DNA of 64,000 nt from Niabella sp. GTDB taxonomy: Bacteria > Bacteroidota > Bacteroidia > Chitinophagales > Chitinophagaceae. The notes beneath the pieces were generated by a model. It was given only the letters and a program-made list of their open reading frames with translations. It searched no databases and was not told where the DNA came from. The position numbers and the translations under genes were made by a program. Shown piece after piece: positions 57,674 through 64,000 of this stretch (its first letter is position 1; each line of letters starts with the position of its first letter). Location: assembly GCA_017744795.1 (NCBI GenBank), contig JAGIAQ010000005.1, positions 3,969 to 67,968 on the forward strand. Reading direction: 5' to 3'.

Positions 57674-57700
57674 GGCCGTCTGTAAGGGACGGCCTTTTTT
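57674..57700 (+). terminator. Terminator after the DUF2911 gene
   Basis: GGCCGTC - 7 nt - GACGGCC followed by TTTTTT, 24 bp after the stop codon; it also marks the left border of the aryl-polyene cluster. Confidence 0.88.
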
Positions 57701-57741
57701 CATGGAAAAAATAAACCGGTTTTCCCGTTAAATTTGCAGCA

Positions 57742-58968
57742 ATGAACCGAGTAGTGATAACCGGACGTGGCATTTACTCCTGCCTGGGCAAGAGCCTGCA
57801 GGAAGTAAAGGACTCGTTGTATAAGGGAAAATCGGGGATCATTTTTGACCCCGTGCGTAAGGCCTTCGGATACCGTTCGGCCCTGACGGGCTTTGTGGAG
57901 CGTCCTTCTTTAAAAGGGCTATTGGACCGCCGTTCGCGCATCATGTTGCCGGAGGAAGGTGAATATGCCTATATGGCAACGGTGGAAGCGTTAAAAGAAG
58001 CGGGTTTAACGGAGGAAGACCTTGTCAAAATGGAGCCCGGCATCCTTTATGGCAACGACAGTTCCGCAAAAGCGGTCATCGAATCCACCGATCTGATCCG
58101 CGAAAAAAAAGATACCCAACTAGTGGGTTCTGCGGCCGTGTTTCAAACCCTGAATTCTACAGTGACCATGAACCTGGCTACTATTTTTAAGCTTAAAGGG
58201 ATCAATCTAACTGTTAGTGCGGCCTGTGCCAGCGGCTCGCACGCCATTGGGCTCGCCTATATTTTAATAAAGATGGGGCTGCAGCAATGTGTCATAGCCG
58301 GTGGCGCGCAGGAGATCAATCACCTGTCTATGGGCACTTTTGACGCGCTGGGGGCTTTTTCTGTCCGGGAGGAGGTGCCGGAAAAAGCCTCCCGCCCCTT
58401 TGATAAGGACCGGGACGGGCTCATCCCCAGCGGCGGGGCGGCCACGGTGATCCTGGAAAGCCTGGAATCTGCCCAAAAACGCGGCGCCAATATAATCGGA
58501 GAGATCATTGGCTATGGGTTTTCCTCAAATGGAGAACATATCTCCAACCCAACCGTAGCAGGTCCGGCTAAATCCTTGCGCATGGCCTTGCAGGATGCAG
58601 GGGTTGACCCAGGGGAAATCGACTATATAAATGCTCATGCCACCAGCACTCCTGCCGGTGATGCCAGTGAGGCAAAAGCGATCAATGAAGTATTTGCAGG
58701 GTGTAATACGCCCGTAAGTTCCACAAAATCAATGACCGGCCACGAGTGTTGGATGGCCGGGGCCAGTGAGATCGTATATTCCAGTATTATGATGGAGCAT
58801 AGTTTTATAGCACCCAATATCAATTTTGAGAACCCCGATGCCGATTCTGCATCGCTGAATATTGTGAAAACGACCGCTAATAAAAATATAGACGTATTTT
58901 TGTCGAATTCTTTCGGGTTTGGAGGCACCAACTCCACCCTTATTGTTAAAAAGTGGAATCTGAGCTAA
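57742..58968 (+). CDS. Beta-ketoacyl-ACP synthase (KAS II-like) of an aryl-polyene/flexirubin-type cluster
   Basis: 408 residues with the complete KS triad: the active Cys in 'VSAACASGSHAIG', His in 'NAHATSTPAGDAS' and His in 'KSMTGHECWMAG'. It should condense acyl units on the ACP encoded directly downstream. Association with a second, more divergent KS, dehydratase, thioesterase, LpxL-like acyltransferase and methyltransferase matches aryl-polyene/flexirubin clusters rather than housekeeping fatty acid synthesis. The stop overlaps the ACP start (TAATG), giving translational coupling. Confidence 0.93.
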   Translation: MNRVVITGRGIYSCLGKSLQEVKDSLYKGKSGIIFDPVRKAFGYRSALTGFVERPSLKGLLDRRSRIMLPEEGEYAYMATVEALKEAGLTEEDLVKMEPGILYGNDSSAKAVIESTDLIREKKDTQLVGSAAVFQTLNSTVTMNLATIFKLKGINLTVSAACASGSHAIGLAYILIKMGLQQCVIAGGAQEINHLSMGTFDALGAFSVREEVPEKASRPFDKDRDGLIPSGGAATVILESLESAQKRGANIIGEIIGYGFSSNGEHISNPTVAGPAKSLRMALQDAGVDPGEIDYINAHATSTPAGDASEAKAINEVFAGCNTPVSSTKSMTGHECWMAGASEIVYSSIMMEHSFIAPNINFENPDADSASLNIVKTTANKNIDVFLSNSFGFGGTNSTLIVKKWNLS

Positions 58969-59228
58969 TGCTAAGCATGGAAAAAATAATAGAAACAACA
59001 AACGACTTCCTGGTTGAGGAATTTGAGGCCGATGCAGAACGGATCCAGCCGGAAGCGCATCTTAAAGAAGTATTGGACCTGGACAGTCTGGATTATATTG
59101 ACCTGGTGGTAGCCCTTGAAAGCAACTTTCATTTTAAAGTACAACCCGGCGATTTTGTGCCATTGGTTACTTTTAACGATTTCTATAATTACATTCAGGA
59201 GCAGGTTCAGAAAAAAGAAGCGGCTTAA
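58968..59228 (+). CDS. Acyl carrier protein
   Basis: An 86-residue ACP. The phosphopantetheine serine is in 'DLDSLDYIDLVVALE'. The track start (GTG 58953) lies inside the KS gene; the ATG at 58968 shares one base with the KS stop codon (TAATG), the usual coupling signal, so it is preferred; ATG 58977 is a third option. It carries intermediates of the pathway, and the acidic helix 2 fits interaction with the neighbouring KS. A repeat and new promoter follow before the acyltransferase. Confidence 0.93.
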   Translation: MLSMEKIIETTNDFLVEEFEADAERIQPEAHLKEVLDLDSLDYIDLVVALESNFHFKVQPGDFVPLVTFNDFYNYIQEQVQKKEAA

Positions 59229-59442
59229 TTATTGAGCCGGCTGCAATGCAGGTCTCAGCGAACTTGCCACGCTCGCTTGTGCGCCTGTGCAGGGAGGATC
59301 AAAACTGTGCAAATCCGGGCGACATTGCGGGACAGACAGACATATTACTATTTGTCACCTAAGTCGCCCTTGTCCCACAAAAGTTCGCAAATACATTATA
59401 AGAGGCTTCTTATATTTGAACATTTTAATGTAATTTAATTAA
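59229..59442 (+). promoter_or_regulatory. Cluster-internal gap: inverted copy of the dinD-flanking repeat and a -7 element
   Basis: At about 59329-59385 the reverse complement reads 'GTGGGACAAGGGCGAC', related to the repeat flanking the dinD genes. Downstream, TATATTTG (59411-59418) is an exact TAnnTTTG match 25 bp before the acyltransferase ATG, so the rest of the cluster may have its own promoter. Confidence 0.55.
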
Positions 59443-60336
59443 ATGTCAAGCTGGGACGGACGCTCAAAAGCCAATACAACCGGTTACCGCATCTTTATTG
59501 CTTTACTGAAATGGGGCGGCACGGCGCCTGCTTATTTTTTATTACGTTTTGTGGCGGGGTATTATTTTTTGTTCAGCCGCCAATCGAACCGGGCTTTAAA
59601 TTATTATTTCAGGGAACGACTGCATTTTTCGGGACTGCAGGCCATCCGGCTGCGCTACCGTAATTACTATTGGTTTGGACAGGCACTGATCGATCGCATT
59701 GTGCTGATGAGCAGTATTAAAAATAAACTCAGTTTTAATTTTGAGGGGGAGCATCATCTGCACCAAATAGTCGCTTCCGGTAAAGGCGGTTTATTGCTCA
59801 GCGCCCATATTGGTAATTGGGAAATTGCCGGTCATTTATTAAAACGATTGAACACCCGGATCAACATTGTTATGTATGACGGGGAGCAGCAGCAGATAAA
59901 AGAATACCTTAATAGCGTAACGGGTGAACGCAATGCGAACATCATCGTCATTAAGGACGCTCTTTCACATATCTATGCAATTATGGACGCGCTGAATAAT
60001 AATGAGCTGGTCTGTATGCACGCCGATCGCTTTTTGCCGGGCAATAAAACATTGAGCACCTTGTTTTTGGGCGAAAAAGCATTGTTCCCTGCCGGGCCGT
60101 TTGTGATGGCCGCAAAGCTGAAAGTGCCGGTGTCCTTTGTTTTTGCGATGAAAGAAACCACAAGCCGGTATCATTTTTTTGCAACACCCGGCATTATTTA
60201 CAGTGATCGGAACGAGAAAGGCGCTCCGGAGGATATTCTTGCTGGTTTTGTGGCAGCCGCAACGTCGAAAATAGAGACCTATCCCGATCAATGGTATAAT
60301 TATTACCCCTTTTGGAAAGAAGACAGTAAAAATTAG
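59443..60336 (+). CDS. LpxL-like acyltransferase of the cluster
   Basis: 297 residues of the HtrB/LpxL lysophospholipid acyltransferase superfamily. The catalytic HX4E motif is 'SAHIGNWEIAGH', followed by 'CMHADRFLPGNKTLS' and 'FLGEKALFPAGPFVMAAKLKVPV'. The N terminus has a membrane-associating hydrophobic stretch ('APAYFLLRFVAGYYFLF'). In aryl-polyene/flexirubin clusters this enzyme probably joins the polyene chain to its lipid anchor or partner at the inner membrane. A lipid A role is less likely given the neighbours. Confidence 0.9.
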   Translation: MSSWDGRSKANTTGYRIFIALLKWGGTAPAYFLLRFVAGYYFLFSRQSNRALNYYFRERLHFSGLQAIRLRYRNYYWFGQALIDRIVLMSSIKNKLSFNFEGEHHLHQIVASGKGGLLLSAHIGNWEIAGHLLKRLNTRINIVMYDGEQQQIKEYLNSVTGERNANIIVIKDALSHIYAIMDALNNNELVCMHADRFLPGNKTLSTLFLGEKALFPAGPFVMAAKLKVPVSFVFAMKETTSRYHFFATPGIIYSDRNEKGAPEDILAGFVAAATSKIETYPDQWYNYYPFWKEDSKN

Positions 60337-60412
60337 CGGCTCCATGATAAAATGGTGCAAGTTTCTGTAATTTTAGCGCGTTGGCCTTTGGAATGCCAAT
60401 CGTTTATTGACA

Positions 60413-60829
60413 ATGAGCATAGCTGTAGATATTTTACCCTATATCCCGCAAAGGGCCCCCTTTGTAATGGTGCAAACGCTGGAGCAGTGTGATGCTGCCG
60501 GAGCGGTTACCCAATTAATGGTATCGGATGATAATGTCCTTGTAGCAGGAGGGGTATTTACAGAGCCGGGCCTTGTGGAAAACATTGCGCAAACCGCTGC
60601 CGCACATATGGGCTATAGTTGCCGGCAGGAAAATAAACCGGTTCCGGTGGGCTTCATCGGCGCCGTACAGCAATTAAAAATAACGCGTTTGCCCAAAACC
60701 GGCGAACGCTTAACAACGGCTATTGTGATCAAAAATCAGATCTTTAATGCAACTATCGTTGCGGGTACCGTTTCTATACGGGACGAGGTGATCGCATCCT
60801 GCGAAATGCGCATTTTTACTGCTGAGTAA
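60413..60829 (+). CDS. 3-Hydroxyacyl-ACP dehydratase-like hotdog protein (FabZ/ApeP-like)
   Basis: 138 residues from ATG 60413 ('MSIAVDILPYIPQRAPFVMV'); the track start at the upstream TTG (60407) is less likely. 'IPQRAPFVMVQTLEQ' corresponds to the FabZ 'PHRPPFLLVD'-type motif, and 'GGVFTEPGLVENIAQTAAAHMGY' to the hotdog helix with an active-site Glu. The catalytic His of FabZ is replaced near 'QRAPF', as in other aryl-polyene dehydratases. It would remove water in each elongation cycle to build the conjugated double bonds. Confidence 0.88.
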   Translation: MSIAVDILPYIPQRAPFVMVQTLEQCDAAGAVTQLMVSDDNVLVAGGVFTEPGLVENIAQTAAAHMGYSCRQENKPVPVGFIGAVQQLKITRLPKTGERLTTAIVIKNQIFNATIVAGTVSIRDEVIASCEMRIFTAE

Positions 60830-60845
60830 TTAGGGGAAACAGATA

Positions 60846-61271
60846 ATGAAGGAGTTAAAAAATATAGTAGAGGTTTTAATTCGCTTTAACGAGGCGGATC
60901 CGCTGGGCATTGTATGGCATGGCCATTATATCCGCTATTTTGAAGACGGGCGCGAAGCTTTTGGAAAAGAATACGGCCTGGGTTATCTCGATTTTTTCGC
61001 AGAAGGAATTGTGGTGCCCATTGTCCATGCCGAATGTAACTACAAGCAGTCACTTCGGTTTGGCGATACCGTGCTGGTAGAAACGATTTATCAGCCCTGC
61101 GAAGCGGCAAAGATCATTTTTAATTATAAGCTGTATCATGGCACCACAAAAAAACTGGTGGCTACCGGAACCACCACGCAGGTCTTTCTTGAAAAAGACG
61201 GCCAGACGCTCTTATTAAATAATCCGCCTTTTTTTGAAGACTGGAAGAAAAAGCATCTTGCCAGCATATGA
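60846..61271 (+). CDS. Acyl-CoA/ACP thioesterase (YbgC/4HBT-like)
   Basis: 141 residues with the 4HBT signature 'RFNEADPLGIVWHGHYIRYFEDGREAFG', in which Asp of 'ADPLGIVWH' is the usual catalytic residue. It may release or edit chains in the polyene pathway. The 3' end overlaps the next KS gene by 4 bp (ATGA), and it follows the dehydratase by 16 bp, so it is firmly in the cluster operon. Confidence 0.93.
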   Translation: MKELKNIVEVLIRFNEADPLGIVWHGHYIRYFEDGREAFGKEYGLGYLDFFAEGIVVPIVHAECNYKQSLRFGDTVLVETIYQPCEAAKIIFNYKLYHGTTKKLVATGTTTQVFLEKDGQTLLLNNPPFFEDWKKKHLASI

Positions 61272-62416
61272 AGAAAGTGTACGTTTTATCACAGAATATT
61301 TTCTCGCCCCTTGGTACCACTGCTAAGGAGAATTTTGATGCCCTTTGTAAAAATGAATCGGGCGTTCAGGTATACCACGATCAGCAAAAAAGCGCTGTTC
61401 CCTTTTGCGCCGCATTATTTAATGCTCCGGTTTTTCAATCGCGCAACGAGGCCTTTACTCTTTTTGAAGAAATACTGACAGCTTCTATTGAGGATGCCGT
61501 AGCACTTGCCGGAATTGACACCAGGGCTGCTGATACTGTGTTGGTGCTTTCCTCCACCAAAGGAAACATCAGTATGTTGGAGCAGCAGCCGGTCACGGAC
61601 GCACTGAAGCAGGAGATAGGTTTAACTGCTTCTGCGCAAAAAATCGCCCGGCATTTCGGTTTTCAGCATCCGCCTGTTATTGTTTCACATGCCTGTATTT
61701 CAGGTACATTGGCAATCATCACCGCCAAACGTCTGCTGGACGCGGGTAAATTTAAGACCGTAGTGGTGGCCGGGGCGGATGTGATCACCCGTTTTATTCT
61801 TTCGGGCTTCCAGTCCTTCCAGGCGGTAAGCGATGAATTATGTCGCCCTTTTGATGCCGGCAGAAAAGGCATCAACCTTGGGGAGGGCGCTGCAACGCTG
61901 GTGCTTTCTACTGATGCGGCCGTAAACATGGAGCCTGTTTTGATCAGCGGCGGTGGGGTAAGCAATGATGCCAATCATATTTCGGGCCCTTCCCGGACGG
62001 GGGAGGAGTTGTTTATGGCAATTGACCGTGCCCTGAAAGAAGCGGGTGTGCCTGCTGCTGCAATTGATTTTATTTCAGCACACGGAACAGCAACGCTTTA
62101 TAATGATGATATGGAGAGCCGCGCAATGAATCTGGCAGGGTTACAGGAAGTGCCGGTAAATAGTCTTAAAGGCTATTACGGTCATACCCTGGGCGCCGCA
62201 GGATTACTGGAAGCGGTGATCAGTATTGAATCGCTGCGTAACAATACGATCATTCCAACCAGGGGATTTGAAGTGCCCGGAACGGTGATGCCTTTGAATG
62301 TTTGCCGGGAGCTGATCAAAAAGCCGCTTCACGCCTGTCTCAAAACAACCTCAGGATTTGGCGGCTGCAATGCAGCGATTATCATTGAAAAAAAGTTTAA
62401 CAGTTTTAAAGTTTAA
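61268..62416 (+). CDS. Second beta-ketoacyl synthase, divergent (aryl-polyene cluster)
   Basis: 382 residues; more divergent than the first KS. Active Cys in 'VSHACISGTLAI', His in 'SAHGTATLYNDDMES', second His in 'KGYYGHTLGAAGLLEAVIS'. In aryl-polyene clusters one KS elongates and a second, like ApeC/ApeO-type proteins, works in a heterodimer or in early steps; which role this one has cannot be read from sequence. Coupled to the thioesterase gene by ATGA. Confidence 0.92.
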   Translation: MKKVYVLSQNIFSPLGTTAKENFDALCKNESGVQVYHDQQKSAVPFCAALFNAPVFQSRNEAFTLFEEILTASIEDAVALAGIDTRAADTVLVLSSTKGNISMLEQQPVTDALKQEIGLTASAQKIARHFGFQHPPVIVSHACISGTLAIITAKRLLDAGKFKTVVVAGADVITRFILSGFQSFQAVSDELCRPFDAGRKGINLGEGAATLVLSTDAAVNMEPVLISGGGVSNDANHISGPSRTGEELFMAIDRALKEAGVPAAAIDFISAHGTATLYNDDMESRAMNLAGLQEVPVNSLKGYYGHTLGAAGLLEAVISIESLRNNTIIPTRGFEVPGTVMPLNVCRELIKKPLHACLKTTSGFGGCNAAIIIEKKFNSFKV

Positions 62417-62421
62417 ATGTT

Positions 62422-62823
62422 ATGTCAACAGTTCAACAATTTGAAGACCTTGAAATCTGGAAACAGGCCCGGGAGCTGTCAAAAATAGTTTATGACTATA
62501 CTGTTAAAGAGAATTTCGTAAAGGATTTCAAGTTAAAGGACCAGATAAGAGGAGCTTCCGGTTCTGCGATGGATAACATCGCAGAAGGTTTTGAAAGAGG
62601 TTCCCGACTTGAATTTATAAATTTTTTAGCCTATGCAAAGGGCTCCTGCGGTGAAGTAAAATCGCAATTGTATAGAGCTTTTGATCAATCTTATATAAAC
62701 GAAGAAGAACGATTGCGGGCATATAATCAATATAATAAACTGTCAGCCGGGATTTCTAATTTGATTTCTTATTTAAACCAGTCTCCAATAAAAGGAACCA
62801 AATTTAAAGGGAGATTGAGCTGA
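62422..62823 (+). CDS. Four-helix-bundle protein (23S rRNA intervening-sequence type)
   Basis: 133 residues of the S23/four-helix-bundle family, with the typical 'FEDLEIWKQARELSKIVYDY', 'LKDQIRGASGSAMDNIAEGFERGS' and 'EFINFLAYAKGSCGEVKSQL'. Such proteins are encoded in rRNA intervening sequences and as free-standing genes in many Bacteroidota; function is unknown. It lies 5 bp after the second KS, inside the biosynthetic cluster, and is more AT-rich than its neighbours, so it may be an insertion. Its own start follows an AT-rich stretch 'AAAGTTTAAATGTT'. Confidence 0.93.
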   Translation: MSTVQQFEDLEIWKQARELSKIVYDYTVKENFVKDFKLKDQIRGASGSAMDNIAEGFERGSRLEFINFLAYAKGSCGEVKSQLYRAFDQSYINEEERLRAYNQYNKLSAGISNLISYLNQSPIKGTKFKGRLS

Positions 62824-62891
62824 TAAGTCTCCATTTGGAAAGAACCTCTATTTCGATTGGTAAACTCCAAAACTTTTAAACATTAAACTTA

Positions 62892-63974
62892 ATGATCGAT
62901 TTTTACAAAAAAGAGCACCTTTCGGCCATGCAGGCAAAGCATATGGCACAGGTTATTGCGCATGGGCCAATTATTTTCCAGGTAGCACGCGTGTTGAGGG
63001 ATAAAAATATTTTAGGGGTGATCGATGCTGCGCACAAAGAAGGTATTGTTTTAGAAGACATTTGTAAGCAAACAGGCGTGCCGGAATATGGAGCAAGGGT
63101 ATTGCTGGAAGCCGCACTGGGCATGCAATTGGTAAAATACACAGAAGATGAAAAATTTGTGCTGACCAAAACAGGGTATTTCATTTTGCATGACCCGCTT
63201 ACGAATGTGAACATGAGCTTTGTACATGATATTTGTTATAAGGGTATGTTTCATTTGGAGGAATCGGTTGATGCTGGTAAGCCTGAAGGATTAAAAGAAT
63301 TAGGGAACTGGAATACTGTATATGAAGGATTATCGCAGTTGAATCCGCGTCAGCAGAAAAGCTGGTTTGAATATGACCATTTCTTTTCAGATATCGCATT
63401 CCCCCTGGTGTTGAAACATATTTATAAACCGGAGAATCATATAAAACGTTTGTTGGAAATAGGCGGCAATACCGGCAAATGGGCATTGGCCTCCACCGCA
63501 TTTGATAAAGACGTGCATATTACAATTATGGATTTGCCGGGTCAGGCCGATATGGCGAAAGAAAATATTGAGCAATTGGGATTGAGCGACCGGGTAGATT
63601 TTTATCCTGCGAACGTACTGGATGCTTCCGTCGTTTTCCCAACAGGTTATGACGGCGTATGGATGAGCCAGTTCCTGGATTGTTTCTCAGAAGATGAAAT
63701 TGTCTCGATCATGCAGCGTTGTGGACAGGCATTGAATGCAGACGGATCGGTTTATATCCTGGAAGCATTTTGGGATAACCAGCGTTTTGAAACCTCTGCA
63801 TTCTGCATTCAGCAACTATCCATTTATTTTACGGCGATCGCCAATGGCAATAGCCAGATGTATGATTCACGTGTATTTAAAAAATGTATCACAAGGGCGG
63901 GCTTTGAGATCGTGGAAGAGATCAGTGGCATCGGGTTAAGCCACACGCTCTTAAAATGTAAAAAGAAAAGCTAA
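62892..63974 (+). CDS. Class I SAM-dependent methyltransferase (O-methyltransferase-like) of the cluster
   Basis: 360 residues: an N-terminal winged-helix dimerisation domain ('EDICKQTGVPEYGARVLLEA') and a C-terminal SAM domain with motif I 'LLEIGGNTGKWALAS', 'ITIMDLPGQADMAKENI' and 'VWMSQFLDCFSEDEIVSIM'. It resembles plant-type/antibiotic O-methyltransferases; in flexirubin/aryl-polyene clusters a methyltransferase modifies the aryl head group. It starts ~68 bp after the four-helix-bundle gene, and the cluster probably continues beyond 64000. Confidence 0.9.
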   Translation: MIDFYKKEHLSAMQAKHMAQVIAHGPIIFQVARVLRDKNILGVIDAAHKEGIVLEDICKQTGVPEYGARVLLEAALGMQLVKYTEDEKFVLTKTGYFILHDPLTNVNMSFVHDICYKGMFHLEESVDAGKPEGLKELGNWNTVYEGLSQLNPRQQKSWFEYDHFFSDIAFPLVLKHIYKPENHIKRLLEIGGNTGKWALASTAFDKDVHITIMDLPGQADMAKENIEQLGLSDRVDFYPANVLDASVVFPTGYDGVWMSQFLDCFSEDEIVSIMQRCGQALNADGSVYILEAFWDNQRFETSAFCIQQLSIYFTAIANGNSQMYDSRVFKKCITRAGFEIVEEISGIGLSHTLLKCKKKS

Positions 63975-64000
63975 ATTTGATATTTCGATTGATGAAAGGC

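Overview
The window looks like a chromosomal segment of a Bacteroidota bacterium, most likely of the Chitinophagaceae (Niabella/Niastella-like). The reasons are gene content (DUF5606-, DUF2911- and DUF5916-type proteins, bestrophin, an OMP_b-brl-type outer-membrane protein, GH63-like glucosidase, an aryl-polyene/flexirubin-type cluster), promoters of the TTTG-N~20-TAnnTTTG type, weak or absent Shine-Dalgarno sites, and many short palindromic intergenic repeats. No rRNA, tRNA, CRISPR array or intact transposase was seen. The genus is inferred, not proven.

Region by region. (1) 1-9.4 kb: molybdenum-cofactor and formate-dehydrogenase-like functions in two converging blocks. Rightward moaC-mobA-moeB/rhodanese lies behind a truncated YhcG-type nuclease. 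Leftward are a TauE-like exporter, moaD, moaE, fdhD, a small conserved protein and a YdeP-like molybdopterin oxidoreductase. moaA and moeA are not in the window. (2) 9.7-16.6 kb: a secreted sialidase and a NanM-like mutarotase, a methyltransferase, two GNAT acetyltransferases, a DUF5916-type outer-membrane protein and a small lipoprotein. (3) 16.7-20.3 kb: a Fic enzyme behind two tandem palindromes, and katG behind a perfect 24-bp palindrome. (4) 20.3-31.3 kb: a repeat-rich accessory region. It holds two poorly known proteins (one NTase-like), an XRE regulator, an orphan pair (4-TM protein plus a frameshifted cytosolic partner), two tandem dinD paralogues, a Rieske protein, and a ~180-bp repeat present in inverted orientation at both sides (about 23.0 and 30.6 kb).

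(5) 31.5-46.7 kb: erythromycin-esterase-like protein, the oxidative pentose phosphate genes gnd, zwf and pgl, a lipoprotein amidase, a GH63-like glucosidase, two tandem M13 metallopeptidases and a HAD phosphatase. (6) 46.8-57.7 kb: a WD40-like secreted protein, a toxin-antitoxin pair whose zeta-like kinase is frameshifted, an envelope-stress-type group (ECF sigma factor, one-TM anti-sigma candidate, two Spy/CpxP-like proteins, preceded by a large outer-membrane barrel), a DUF5606 protein with a histone-H1-like tail, an M3 peptidase, a small lipoprotein and a DUF2911 protein. (7) 57.7 kb to the end: the left part of an aryl-polyene/flexirubin-type cluster (KS, ACP, LpxL-like acyltransferase, dehydratase, thioesterase, second KS, methyltransferase), interrupted by a four-helix-bundle gene and continuing beyond the window.

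The most unusual pieces are the inverted-repeat-bounded island with its 4-TM/orphan pair, the inverted structured element at 23.23-23.41 kb, the duplicated dinD genes sharing an identical 27-bp leader, and the operator-like palindromes before fic, katG and the first M13 gene. Both frameshifted genes are disrupted in A-runs, so assembly error must be excluded before calling them pseudogenes.
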